A stretch of 64,000 nt of DNA from NCBI GenBank assembly GCA_021234155.1, contig JAJEKV010000094.1, positions 312,284 through 376,283 on the forward strand, in the 5' to 3' direction. A program made the translations under genes and the position numbers. The stretch comes from Isoetes taiwanensis. Taxonomy: Eukaryota > Streptophyta > Lycopodiopsida > Isoetales > Isoetaceae. The notes beneath the pieces are model-generated. The model worked only from the letters and a program-made list of their open reading frames with translations. It ran no database searches and was not told the DNA's origin. The first letter of the stretch is position 1. The number at the start of each line of letters is the position of its first letter. Positions 47,613 through 59,995 of the stretch are shown here, piece after piece.

Positions 47613-49243
47613 CTAGTTATGGTGCCCAGCGTTGCTGGGAATAGGTTGGAACTTGTAATGTTGGGGACCTATAAATGATAAGGCTGCATTGTAAAACTAC
47701 ATAACCTGGTATTGTTGGGCAGAACTTGGAAACCTGTAAATAATGAAGTAGCAATGCATGATCACTATGAGGATTTCAGCCTCATAATACCCAAAACATG
47801 TTAAACCACTACTATTGTAATATTTAATATTTAAGCTCAAGTGGAAAAGAAGATAAGGAGGGGTTTGTTTCCAGAAAGACATTAATACAATAGGGCATTT
47901 TAATACAATAGGGCATTTTAAAGTTCTGGATATGCCTTACAACATATAATCTCTATAGGGCATGCCATTATGAAAAGGGCATACGTCAAAATACATAGTC
48001 TAGGCGATGCTATAAAAACCAAAGGGATCTTGAAGTCCCATTGTAATATAGGATTCATCTTCAAGCCCTATGGAAAATATAATGTTGGGCATATGTTGGC
48101 AATATAAGGTCAATAGTGCTGTGCACTCAATGAAAATTCTATTCGCTATACATATGATCGTAGAGCAATAAGCTGCAATTGGGATCAAGAAAAAATTGCA
48201 TACACATATCCTTTTCAGAAATGTAGTCCTGACTATTTTCCCTTATAGTAATAAAGAATGATAGCTCAGGATTGTTGTATCTCGCATTTGTGCTATAAAG
48301 ATTCATTTCATTTCATTTTTGAAATTTCTATACATTATAGGCGCATGCAATGTCTGTACATTATAAAATGAATGGTATAAATTTCAATTAAAATGAAAGG
48401 TAATGTCTATACAAGGGGCTTTTTTCAACAATCCATAAAATCGCTTCTACATTGTAGATGCATTTATGATACACTTTGAATACATGTCTAGTATATTAGT
48501 GTGTACACTCCATTGTAGTAAATGTGGATGTCTTCGAAAGCAATGTGTTTTTCTTTTCCCCTTGCTAATATATAGGAAAAGAAAATTTGAGAATCAAGTA
48601 ATGTATGTTCGGCCTTTAAATTTTAGAATATTCTGGCAACTATTCCAAAATCTGCAAGGCCAGACCATCGGATCTCAGACTCTGTTATTTCTTACTTGAC
48701 CCATCCCTATGCCCTAAGGTTGAGGTCAGCATATTCGAATATTGTATTCCATGTTCCATGGGACCGCACTATTCAACCATTGAACCATGCAACATGACAA
48801 TCCACACAAAACATGGTTGCAAAATGTAGCCATTTAATTCTAATTGTCTACTTGCTAAAAAGCAGTGGTCAAAAACATAAGAACAGCAAGTGGCTTACTT
48901 TGACACGGTCTCAAAGAAGCATCAGTTACAAAATTTAAGCCAAATGTTGGGCACTTAAACTTATGAGAAGCAACAACTTTCTGCATCAAACTTGTTGTCT
49001 ATTATAATGCATCAAAGACTTACAGTATCTTTCTCAAGAATTCGATCAACCTTAGAAGCATATCGAAATATCTTGGAGCTTAAGCAATGGAGGCAATTGG
49101 AAAAAGGAACTGGAAAAGCTCAAGGACCTCCTTTCCATGTCCATTTCCTGCATATGCTGCAAGTATGGCAGTTTTTAAAATATATCATGATGAGCCATCG
49201 CGTCAAATACTTCCACAAATATTGCCACTCCTTCTTAGGACAG

Positions 49244-49537
49244 CTATACTTCCTTAGCAATGCCAAAAAAGACGCCAAAACTGCACTCAGATCTCTGCTC
49301 AAGAAATTCAAAGTTAAAAAGTAAATTATTCAACACATCTCTGCTCGGTAGGTTTCTGTTGCTCTTGAATGTGTCACAATCATCTGGGAGTTTTGTGGGC
49401 AGCTTTAGTCCTCCAAGAATATTTATCATTTCTGATGATAATACTGCCTCTGTGAGCCATGCTTTATGAGCAGGTCCTTTGCTCTGCATAAGCAAATAAC
49501 TTTCAGCTTTACATACACGGGATGAGAAACACAACAT
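49244..49537 (-). other. Possible captured exon inside H3
   Basis: A 97-codon minus-strand frame with ordinary composition (SKGPAHKAWLTEAVLSSEMI, ILGGLKLPTKLPDD) continues in other frames toward 48.99 kb. A separate acidic frame lies at 50266-50048 (SNDSDENVSSSDEE). The source gene is not recognised. Confidence 0.3.
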
Positions 49538-50570
49538 GGTAATTGAATGAATGATGGCTAAAGGGTAAGCAAATGAATGATTTATGACTTACCATCATTA
49601 GCCATCAAAAAATGTAGCTGCGTACCCAGATTTATATCTTGCTGTTCTTTGCATCTTTGCATCAAGCTAAAAGCTAGCTCTCTGGAATTTGGAAAACCCT
49701 GAGAATGAATGTGAAAAAAAAGAAAGGAAGCGAGAATACCTAAGTTGATGGTATGCCTGCTACACCATATACACCACAGCCATGGTTTTTTCCTCCTACT
49801 CTGATAATTCTGAATGGGTACATGGGTTTTTTTTAACAATCCGTGGCGCCCTCATTCCTAGATTGCATTTGACCTATCTTGCTTTTGCCCAGATGTATAC
49901 ACCGGAATCTTCTATAAAAGATATATGAGCTCAAAATTTCAACATAGTTTTAATTAAGCAATTCAGCTGGTTAATCCATGCCTCACAACTAAAATAGGGC
50001 CATTGAAACAAAATAACTTTTCCTATTGTTCTATTTATCGTAAGATCTTACCCTTGAGAGGGACTTATGCATGAAAAATAAAATCTTGCAGTATGTGCCT
50101 CTAATCTGGGCAAATCTAAATGCTCTGCCCAAATGATCTCTTCATCAGATGAGCTAACATTTTCGTCGGAATCATTACTAAATTCCGAGGTATTCATAAT
50201 AAATTCATCCTTCACAGCATGCAGTAGGTACCAATGGCTCCTTTTTCTTCTGAACTGCTCTACCAATCATTGCAAATCTTATAAGGATTCTTAGGGTCTT
50301 AACCCTAACAATCATGCCAGGCATCAAGATGGGTAAAGGAACAGGCTTAAGCTTATTAGAAACAGATCTGGGAACAACTTCCCTGAGCTGTCGTGTTTCT
50401 TCAGATACAAAAGTCTCAGTTTTTAAGTTTAAGAGGTGGAAATTGCTTAAAAAAAAGCTAGACCTTTCTCTTTCTCGCCTCCAAAGAAAGCCTCCTGTAA
50501 GACCTAGAAGCTCCTTCTCATGGCGTTGCCAGATTGAGGCAGAATCTCATATATTGAAGAATTCGAAGAA

Positions 50571-50720
50571 GAATAAAAAGTAGACAAATCGGAGCTAGGA
50601 GTGGATGCGCCGTTTGACGCTGATGCCGTCTCGCCTGTGAAAACTGAATAAAAAGTAGACAAATCGGAGCTAGGAGTGGATGCGCGTTTGATGCCGATGC
50701 CATCTCGCCTGTGAAAACTG
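50571..50720 (+). repeat. 75-bp tandem duplication inside H3
   Basis: Two units starting GAATAAAAAGTAGACAAATC at 50571 and 50646, differing by a few substitutions and indels. Confidence 0.9.
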
Positions 50721-50917
50721 TCTTCGTATTCAAGCTATGGCTCTTGTTAGGGTTTCAGGGCCAACAGTGGAAAATAACTCGTGGTGATAGTTGGCTCTTT
50801 TTAATCATGTCCGTCCAACATTAAAGGTCCTCATGGACCATGGTATTAGCAAATCCTGCCCGTCCGAATTAGGGCTGGATGCAAAACGGACACATACTAT
50901 AACATTATAATATAGGA

Positions 50918-51692
50918 TGCGGTTGCAGATTGGAAATCATTTGTAGAGGGATACTTGCTAGATGGTAAGGACCAGTTGACAGGACACACAAAGCCACTTC
51001 AGTTCAAGTTTTGGGTTAGGGATGGAATACCAATCATGCAATATAAGTGGAGACCAGAAGACAAGTTGTGGATGCCTGTACAAGGAATCGAGTTGTGGCA
51101 AAAGAGTGCTGCTGGTGAAGTTCTCATTCCTAAAGGGCAGCCAAAACCACTACCTCCCTTCAAGACTGTCAAAGACTCTAGCCAACTAGTGAAGGGCATC
51201 AAGGATTACATAACGCACTAGGATGATGTTCGAAATGGAAAGCACACCTCCACTCTTAAGAAAAATCAAATGGACTCCCTAATCAAGTACTGGGAGAAAG
51301 TTGTGACATGCTTAGAAACTGAACAACCATGTGGGAGGGAGCTAAGGGACGGGTTCTTGCCAGAGTCAAGATGGGAGGGTTCTCAAGGTGCAAGCGCGTC
51401 TAACAATGCTCACTTGGGTCCTAACAAGGGTTCCAAGTGGTTTGTGGGAAGTAAGGCCTCAAAGCCGAAGTGGTTTGATCTTCCTGAGTGGGATCCCTTT
51501 GAGGACATCAAGGAAGGATATTTTGTGCTAGTAAGGCCCGATGATGAGGATCGGCCAATATGGTTAGGGTGGCACTCTCGATGTAACCACCACTATGCCC
51601 GATGGAGAGGAGTTGCGTCCTGGATTCCAAATTCAATATTGGGAGCCCATTGGGAGACACAAGAAGGGCAACTTGAAGGAGCAATACACTGA
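50918..51692 (+). pseudogene. DUF7869-type gene, 3' part
   Basis: Continues the frame interrupted at 47612: AVADWKSFVEGYLLDGKD, LQFKFWVRDGIPIMQYKWRP, then a stop near 51220. The frame resumes at 51270 with FEDIKEGYFVLVRPDDEDRP and IWLGWHSRCNHHYARW (51.49-51.6 kb). The last block matches IEKGMLIVVPNDNDESGRP of the element B gene. The protein ends at 51690. Confidence 0.75.
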
Positions 51693-53247
51693 CTGCTGGG
51701 AGAAGAAGTGAAGGGCAAATTATACTGGTCCTCAAAGGAGGGAATTGGTGGAGTGTGTGGTATGGTCATATCCAAGTTCTCACATTGCAAAGGACAACAC
51801 ACACAAGATCCCAAAAAGGGAGATGGACAAAGCCATGAGCAACCTCCATGCTATATCATTGTATGAGGGTACATAATATTGAGAAGCTTGAAAACTTTCT
51901 CAACTAGTGGTTTGTAAAATTTATGAGGAAAACAAGTAACCCAATTCTTTGTGTGTCATGTGTAATTCTATTCAAGCAATCAATTCAGAATTTTTTTTTT
52001 TTGTTATGTGAGTCCCATTTTAAGTCCGAGTCCCAAAATTCAAGATTTGTCCTTTAATTAAATACGACTTCTAGAAGCAACCAAGATAGATGCTACAATA
52101 GATGAATGCAATGAGATATCTGCCAGAACTGGTTGTGGTGAATTTTAAAGATACTTGACTGCTTGTTTATTGCCCACAATGAACTTAGAGCAGCTATAGC
52201 CATGAAAAAATAGATGAACAATAAGAAGACATACGATTGAGGCCAAAATAGAGTGGGAACTAGATGCATGCCATGACATAAAGCCTGCCTTGACAAAACG
52301 TGTCAGGTTAAAAATAGATTACGCAAATTTCAAGGAAACATTCTCAAGGGCAAATAAGAATGCACTATCCAGAACAGTGATAAGAGCATGAATCAGGACA
52401 AGAGCATAGCTTTCTAGCATGGAATTGAGAGCAGGTGCCCATACACTTGCCACTGTGGAAACGACACACACATACTGTGATATTGCAACCGAGTCTTGCA
52501 TCACTGTCCACAAGTCACGCTTCACAACATGGGCAATCATTATCATTGCTTGCAGAAATGATGGATTGTAATTATCTGAGAACCAGACTGCATCCCACCA
52601 TAAAGTACCTTTTTCCACCTTTCCTTGCCATTTGGATCCATGGTATCTGAACCTACTTGGTATTTAACAAAATTTAGACCCAGAATCACTCGCACAAAAC
52701 TCTAGACTACGCATGCATTGTTATAAGGGAAATGTACTTGTATTATTCCATATGAAATTTATTTTTGAGAGGTACATCTTTTCTTGATCGGAGCCAAGAA
52801 CGATGTTTTACCTCCTTGAACCTCAAAAAACAAGACCTGTATTCACATGTCACTTCATCTAATACATGTTAACGGACAAGCCTTCAAAAACCAGGCCTGC
52901 ATATTCAGTTCTAACTCTACCAACCTTTCAAAACAGATGTTCTGATACCTGGAGGTTGTTTGAGCTTTGTGCCATTTCATTTCAAAACGTGCATCTATCA
53001 ACCTTTCAAAGTACGGACCTCCTGTGCTAATTAAACCCTTGGAAAGAAATTCTTCAGGTTCAGCTCAGCTGCGTCATTCGCAAATCCTTCCAAAATTAAT
53101 ATTAGTCTGGCTCCTCTAAATTGTCCCATTACATTATGCAACAGTGTGATAAGAGAAACCTTCACCCATGATGCTTTAAGGATCATCTTTACTGATGACT
53201 AATGTGCTTTGGATCAGCTGAACTAACTTGTAATTTTATCTGTTTAT
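51693..53247. other. No gene recognised
   Basis: Only short frames; no repeats or RNA structures of note beyond a poly-T run near 51990. Confidence 0.45.
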
Positions 53248-53296
53248 CATTACAAGAAATTTATCACGGCGGCCAAGGCCGCCGCGAACATTTCTC
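53248..53296 (+). repeat. CACTA-like terminal fragment
   Basis: CATTACAAGAAATTTATCAC followed by GGCGGCCAAGGCCGCCGCGA resembles the start of plant CACTA elements (CACTACAAGAAA...) and their palindromic GC-rich subterminal motif. No opposite end was found, so it is a remnant or a coincidence of moderate strength. Confidence 0.4.
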
Positions 53297-53364
53297 TTTA
53301 CTCGCTTGGTGTGAGTTCCAGGCATGCTAGTTGTATGTATCAATTTAAGAACACAATTAGAGAA

Positions 53365-53465
53365 CATTCGGGAGTTGAACCCGTATTATTACCGTGTGTT
53401 TCTGTGCCCGTATGATAGATGGGTGCTATGATCGATGACCACGAGATTCCCACTATTAGACTGTT
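53365..53465 (-). repeat. tRNA-derived SINE-like copy 2
   Basis: On the minus strand CGGGTTCAACTCCCG is a perfect T-arm with a 4-bp stem and 7-base loop. Upstream CGATCATAGCACCCATCTAT matches copy 1 at 42.4-42.55 kb with one change. Acceptor and anticodon stems do not form. Confidence 0.5.
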
Positions 53466-53469
53466 ATGA

Positions 53470-54450
53470 TTTGGATTTCTTTCATTTTTTGTCATTATTT
53501 TTAATCATCCGATGATAGTCAGTGGGTTTTGGGCCTGGGTGGGGATCGCCCATAATCCTTGGTCCCATGCTCTCCAAAATTTGTGTGTTTTTCTTGATCC
53601 CCTATGGGCACCACCTTGTCACGCTTTATGTTATTTTATGTGCAAGCACGGTATAAAGTGGGGGTGGGGGGATTGTCCATACTCATTTACATCCAATGGT
53701 TTTTATGCTAGCTAGAGGGAGTGGCTAAGCCTCATATGTTTTGGGTGATAGTTATATGGGTTAAAAAGAATATTTATTTTAAGGGTTAAAACCTAAGGTT
53801 GAAAATAACTTTAAAGAATTAGATTGTTGATAACGGATCAACGTCCATTAGAGCCAAGGCACGAACAGAATATCATGCAAAGGCCTGATCCATCCAAAAT
53901 TGGTTTCTCACTCCACAATAGGCCAACTTGCAAAACATAGCCAAACAAAGGCTTTGCATCCACACTTGCCTTTTCTGATAGATATTTCAAAGGTCTAATA
54001 AGGTGATTTAGGAAAAAACCTCTCGCTTTTGCTATAAATATCAGAAGCTCTATAGATTTGTTAGGAAGTTCTTCTTCTGCCGTCTTCCAAGCCCAACAAA
54101 TTGCCTATCTTAATCTGAAGCCTTACAGTTGCCTACCTTGAATATGTCTGTGCTGGTTGATTCTGTCTTAGCTCCATCCTTGCCCTATAATTGATTATTG
54201 CTATCTAAATTCTATCTTATATTAAGTTCCTATCCCTGTGACACAGTGTCCATATACCTTGAGTGTGAGAGAAAACATAAAAGGACTTTAATGTGCAAAA
54301 AGACTTCAAAATTATTTTAGTCGAAACATAAAGTTTTAAGTGGTTCCATTTCTAACAAATTATGAGGCATGTTAACCAAAATCAAGAGGGTGTTAATGCC
54401 GCTGGCTGTCTGCCGCTGGCACGGTCCTTTGTTGTGGACTTTTGTAGCAT
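53470..54450. other. No gene recognised
   Basis: Short frames and AT-rich sequence only. Confidence 0.45.
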
Positions 54451-54563
54451 TACATGAGACCTAAAATGCTTATATATCTTATCGCTCATATAAGCCTCTC
54501 TTCATGTTTTTCTTTCGTTCTTGAGCACAGCCTCAACAATTTTGAGTTGCAGAAGCCGCAGAG

Positions 54564-54725
54564 ATGGCGGGTGGTTTTTCTGTGCAGGGAGGGAAAATCG
54601 GATAATCGGACGGTGGATCATGTCGGAAAATTCACAGTACGTCTTTGTGGCGTGTATCTTGGCTGCCAATGGAGGGCTTATGTTTGGATATGATGTGGGA
54701 TACTTCAAGAAACATGGCAAATAGA
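54564..54725 (+). pseudogene. Sugar transporter (STP-type) first-exon fragment
   Basis: ATG at 54564 opens MAGGFSVQGGKI. In another frame QYVFVACILAANGGLMFGYD follows (54636-54695). Plant H+/hexose symporters of the STP group start MAGG/MPAG and have a first membrane helix of the form YV-x-AC-x-xAA-x-GGL-x-FGYD. The fragment then breaks off (KKHGK stop), where STPs read GISGGV. A frameshift lies between the two pieces. It covers about 10 percent of the usual 500-residue protein. No further exons were recognised downstream. Confidence 0.65.
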
Positions 54726-56030
54726 ACGTAAGTTCCAGGCCCCTTTTATTTTGAATTGCTTTAATTTTAAGTTCCCAAACTCTGTTTTTTCTGCAGAGCC
54801 CTTGCAGTTTCCTCATCAATCGTTATTGGGTATTTTTTCCTTCACTCAACCTTAGCATTATTCATCCTAAAATGATTCAAAGGAGGTTAATCGAGCAGCA
54901 GGCATTGCCATGTGGGTAGTAACTTATTTCTGTTGCCCAGCTTCTGGCATACTTGCTGCTGGAAACAGGAGCTGCTTCGGCAGAGGTCAGGTAACTTACA
55001 TATGCAGTGTGTTCAATGTTCTACTACTCACCTTATGAAGATACAAAAGCAACAGCCAAGGCCCATTGAACTCGAACTTGAGCCATTGCCTTTGGCTAAC
55101 TGTTTGTCTGATGTTTGTCTGACATAAGGAAAATCAAGCAACAACAGGCATTGATCAAAGGAAAGCACTTAAAGGAAAAGGAAAAGCAGTGACTTCCAAG
55201 CCAAAACTCTAGGGCCGATGCAGTTGTAGGGCAGCCAAGGCAGAGCAGAGATTTCGATTCTTCTCTGCTAAATATTTTCACTCTTCGCGCATTAGCTAGA
55301 ACATTCCAAGGCCTGCGGGATTTTTCCATCCAAACTGAGGGCGGAATGAGCGTAGAGCTCAAAACCAAATCTTATGCAATCTTATAATATTTTTATCAGA
55401 GATGTAACTTCCAAATTCAGGGCATATACATCATTCAACAATTCAACAATGCAGGAAACCGAAGCCATGAGTTCAGAAAGCCTTACCCTTACCTGAAAGT
55501 GAAGCCAGAACAGCGCCAAGCCTAAAACTAAACAATGGGCCGAAACTGATTCAAACATCTGGCTGAAGCACGAATCTCTGGCAGTGGCAGTGCTCAACGG
55601 TGAAGCGTGCACCTTATTTATCTGACGGTCGAGATGAATGCCTCGACGTCGAAGGTATAGGCATTATATATGTTAAGATAACATTGTTCATGCCACAAGG
55701 TCAACAACCCTGTTGACTATTGCAATGGGAATTTTACTAGACACGCCTCCACTAGTATGAGGGATGAGATACAGGTTCAAGGAATTTGTTTGGTACTTAT
55801 GGTCTTATGCCACACATCTATTAGATTCTCTAAGCAATCTGCCACTTCAGCAGCTTTTGCGCTCGTGGTTGAATTTTAATACCAAAAGATGACAAATTTG
55901 GCTCTCAACTAACCTAAAGAGTGTCCAATCATTCCAGTCTGTATCCTCACCTCATGACAAGGGGTATGTCGCGTATCTGGATAGACTAGACAAAGCAGTC
56001 ATCACAGATAAGAAGCACAGAGCATAGGAA
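54726..56030. other. No gene recognised
   Basis: Short frames on both strands, none familiar. The sequence just before 56040 may be the 5' untranslated part of the LINE. Confidence 0.4.
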
Positions 56031-56039
56031 GTAAGGACC

Positions 56040-59000
56040 TTGCGGGTGCTAGCCTGGAACGTCCATGGATTATCTCAAGCAAAAGTATATGCTGCTGAGA
56101 GCTTGTGGAACCAGACCGATTTGGTTTTATTGTCTGAAACATGGAAACATCAATCTCGGAACTTACCACAAATTCAAGGCTTTTATTTAGTTGACTCGAC
56201 TTGGAATGTGAAGGAATGGGGTTGGCAGAGGGAATGGAGGATTAGCAAATATATTAAGTAATGAATTTAAGGATAATGTGACAATTATGTCAAAGCATTC
56301 TTATAACCAATTCATTTGGCCCCGAATTGAATGTGGTGGTAAGCTAGCTTATGTAGCCATTATGCTACTTTCCACTAAATATGAAATTGTATACGCTTGA
56401 AAGGGATGGATAAGGAAAAGCCATTGCATGATCTTACGAAAATAGCTCTAGAATATAGAAAAAAGCGAGGAGACATTTTACTTGTTGGAGACTTTAATGC
56501 ACGAACCAAAGGGATGCAAGCAATCTCCTATGAACATGCAGAACTGTGGAGACAAGCTTCTTCTTGAGCGAGAAGATTCAAACTTCATCGAGATCAAATG
56601 ATAAGATTAAAAACGGTATGGGTGATTTCTTGCTTGAATTTGCCAATGATTTGTGGAATGAAAATCTTGAATGGTATTAGTAAGTTTAAAGACTCAAACG
56701 AGTCCACATGCTTTACTCCCACGGGGATAGTACTTGTTGATTACTTGCTAGCTCTGAATCGATTCTATGGTTAAGAGCTTTAGAATTTTGGAAAAACTGC
56801 GAATCTCATGCATGCCTTTTGTTCGAAATGGATATGAAAATATGTAAAGGATTACAATGAGATGTGTTTATACCGAGCTGGAAACTAGACTATAATAAAA
56901 AGGAAATGTTTCAGAATAAACTTACAAAGATTGCTTGAACAAACTTCGGTGGGCGGGGAAGTGGAAGGAGATTCTACACGTTAGCAAACATATTGAAGGA
57001 CAAATGCTTGAAGTAGCGCTTTGGGTATACTAAGAAGAGGTTGAATGGTTTACCGTGGCAATAACCGGTGGATTTAGAATGTAAAGAGGCAAGAAATCGT
57101 ATTCCCAAAGGATGCAAGGTGAAACCGGTATGGTATAAAGCGGTTGATCGAATGAAAAAGAGAAAATATTATGCTAAAAGGCAAACCTGAACGGGGGATC
57201 TTTTCAAGAAACAACCAAAATTATTTTGGACTAAACTATTAAGGAGGCGGATAGTGCAGCTAGACATAAATGATCCGGTCCAACTGGTAAAAGAGTTATA
57301 CTTTTGTAATGATGAACTTAGTATGGATGTCGCAAGTTAAAGAGGACATTTTTGTCAAAGAGGATGTGTATAGGCAACTTAAGAGAATGTATAATGGTAA
57401 GGTCACGATTTTTTCTGTATACCTTTGAGCTCATTAAGGGGCGTGAGATGATATAATTAACAAACTCACGTAATTACTGAATAAAGCGGTCCAAAGAAGG
57501 TTTACCAAAAGCTTGGTGCGAATGTAAGGTGGTTCCCATTCATAAGCGAGGCAAGAAAAGGGAGCTAAGAACTATAGAACTATAATGATTGGGGAGTGTT
57601 TTTCAAAGCTTTTTTAGGAGGCATGTTGGAGCATAAGATCAGTACTTGGGCTGATGAAAATGGGAAAAGGGCACATTCTCAAGCAGGTTTTAGAAAGAAT
57701 CATAGCACGTTGGATCATCTGCTTACATTAAGAGTGATGATTGAGCGGGCAAAGGGGCCTAGGAAGGCTCTATTTCTAGCCTTTATTGACTTCTCCGAAG
57801 GCATTTGACATTGTGCCTCGAGAAGGTTTGGGGTGCTAGGATGGAGAGATTGGGAGTTCCATTTGCTTTGAGAGGCTAGAGCACGCCTATCTGAAGAAGT
57901 CCCGCCAAGTTGTCAACGGAGATGCCCATCGAGATTAGAAGCACAATTGGAGTCCGTCGGGGGTGCCCATTGTCCCCGGCGTTGTTTGGTTTATACATAG
58001 ATGAATTGGAAGAATGGCTCAGGCCAACGGCATGTAGGCTCCAAACTAGGTGATTTTTGTGTGATTCACCTTTTGCTTTGACTGTGATGATGTTGTGTTA
58101 TTGTCCGAGTCCCCGAAGGGCTCCAAAACATTTGAGATTCTCGCATTTTGTAGTCAACGAAGATGAAGGTGAATTTGTCAAAGTCTAAAATAATGGTATT
58201 TGGTACCATTAAGAGCCACGCTTTTCTATACCGGGGGAAGAACTTCGAAACTGTGGACCGCTACAAATATCTTGGTCTTGAGGTATGCTCTAATTACAAA
58301 TGGAAAACATGTGTGAGGAAACGAATTGTAGGGGAAAATCAGCTCGTAGATGCAAAATGTCATTGATAGTTGGGGCTAAAAAAGATGATGTTTAAGACCT
58401 TAGTACGCATTTCCGGTGGTATTGTACTTGTTCCCATATGGGGGCTTCCATCTCTAGAAAACTCTGGAGTGAGGTGGAACAAGTGTTGAAGATATTCATT
58501 CAAGAAGAGCTAGGAGTCGAAAAGCAAATTCCTTATGCTATATTAATTGGGTGAACCGGTCTGCCTGCTCTAGAAGTCGGAAGGGTTTATATGTCCACCG
58601 CTAATTTTGTGAATAGACTAAGGAAGATGGATGATAATAGGTCACTTGAAAATGGCAATGGAACATTCGGGTACCTTGGGCTGGTATCACAATGTACTTG
58701 AATGGGTTAAGAGTCAGGGGTTTTCGGATGCAATTTTACCCACTCAATTAGGGGTTAGGAGATGATACATGATCGGTAGTCGAAAAGATTTGGGCGATAA
58801 GGGCACTAGGATGACCTTCTATCGTGAGGAAGTAAATCCTATGTTGGTATATGCAGACCCGGGACTATCTAAATGCACCTATGTCCGGCATATGAGATAC
58901 ATTATTGCTAAGTCACAGACATGATCACATTCTCTAGGATAGAAACAGGAGATGGGCTCGAATACCCCGAGAAGAAAGAGTTTGAAATATGCGGTCGGGG

Positions 59001-59230
59001 AGGTAGAAACCGGGATCACGTTTTTTTATACATTGCGCTTTTATGAAGACATTAGAGAGAGACACAACATTGCATATCCAGATTTTCATTTACTTTTGTC
59101 GTTAGATCCTAGAATATTGTGTAGTTTCTTAAAAGATGTCGATTCTCATCGAGACTTGTTGATAAAATTGAACACGTGATGTAGTTAGTTGCTCCATGAC
59201 CTTCAAGGTCCTTAAGGGGCATGATAATAA

Positions 59231-59271
<41 letters not shown>
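56040..59271 (+). mobile_element. Second decayed LINE (EN-RT type), near full length
   Basis: ORF2 starts MRVLAWNVHGLSQ, the endonuclease start. LLVGDFNARTKGMQ, with the conserved GDFNAR motif, is at about 56.49 kb. RT blocks are QAGFRKNHSTLDHLLTLRVM (57.68 kb), FLAFIDFSEG (57.78 kb), GCPLSPALFGLYIDELEEWL (57.97 kb) and a degraded CDDVVLLSES in place of YADD (58.09 kb). VDRYKYLGLEVCSNYKWKT (58.25 kb) and a C-terminal block with YEDIRERHNIAYPDFH (59.04 kb) follow. The 3' end is GACCTTCAAGGTC (hairpin), CTTAAGGGGCATGATAATAA and an ATT microsatellite. Many stops and frameshifts. It is more complete at its 5' end than most LINE copies. Confidence 0.88.
59198..59271 (+). repeat. LINE 3' hairpin and (ATT)n tail
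   Basis: Palindrome GACCTTCAAGGTC, then about 13 ATT units from 59231. Same order as the tail of the first LINE (hairpin, ATAATA link, microsatellite). Confidence 0.85.
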
Positions 59272-59436
59272 ATACTCATCTGCAAGGAACAATATACATG
59301 ATTGCAGTGTTGAGAGAAACATGGTCCCTTATAGTTGTTGGTGACTTTGACTGATGGAAAATTCCTATTCCTGTAATACTTGGGTGCACACCTTGGGAGC
59401 TTCGACATCAAAAGATTATGAAATTCATCCTGTTTC

Positions 59437-59482
59437 TTTGCTGACCTTAAACATAGTTCTTTGCTGACCTTAAACATAGTTC
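59437..59482 (+). repeat. 23-bp tandem duplication
   Basis: TTTGCTGACCTTAAACATAG is repeated back to back, once near 59437 and again near 59460. Confidence 0.85.
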
Positions 59483-59688
59483 TGAATGACTACATCCAGA
59501 TGCAGAGTATGATGCCACTTCAACATATCAGCAAAATCAAGAGACATTACTTTTTGTTTCTAACGATCTCATCAAATTATAATCTAGCTCAAAGGAGTTT
59601 GTTTTCTAATATAATAGTAACCAAGATGTTAAGCATATTATGGCTACAAGAGAATATGAAAAAAGCAGAGACTAACTAGTCTGGTCCG

Positions 59689-59855
59689 CTTCAAGTTCAT
59701 CCATGATAGTGTCCTGGATCCATTCCTTTGCCTTGGCATAACTGGGGCTAATTCTGAAGATAAAACTAGTTTTCACTTCATAAACTTCAAGTTCATCCAT
59801 GATAGTTTCCTGGATTCATTCCTTTGCCTTGGCCATAACTGAGGGGCTAATTCTG
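59689..59855 (+). repeat. 97-bp tandem duplication
   Basis: CTTCAAGTTCATCCATGATA starts units at 59689 and 59786. Both run through TTCCTTTGCCTTGG to GGGGCTAATTCTG, with few differences. Confidence 0.85.
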
Positions 59856-59995
59856 CACATTAGAAAACAAAACTAGTTCTCGCATAATGCTCCTATCTCC
59901 ATCCTGGTCCAATGCTAGGAGGGCTTGACATAAGGCCCTATTTGTTTCATCATGCATGGAACATTGCACGTGATAAGGAGGGGGAACCAGTCATA

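Larger units (their letters stand above)
47613..50917 (-). mobile_element. Helitron H3 (non-autonomous, 3.3 kb), boundaries exact
   Basis: On the minus strand it starts TCCTATATTATAATGTTATA and ends with CCCAGCAACGCTGGG, CACCATAA, CTAG. Removing 47613-50917 joins host A (47612) to host T (50918) and restores the reading frame of the DUF7869-type gene as MAFLMDAVADWKSF, which proves the ends without a duplication. Inside are possible captured exons (49244-49537 and 50048-50266, minus strand) and a 75-bp tandem duplication (50571-50720). Confidence 0.93.
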
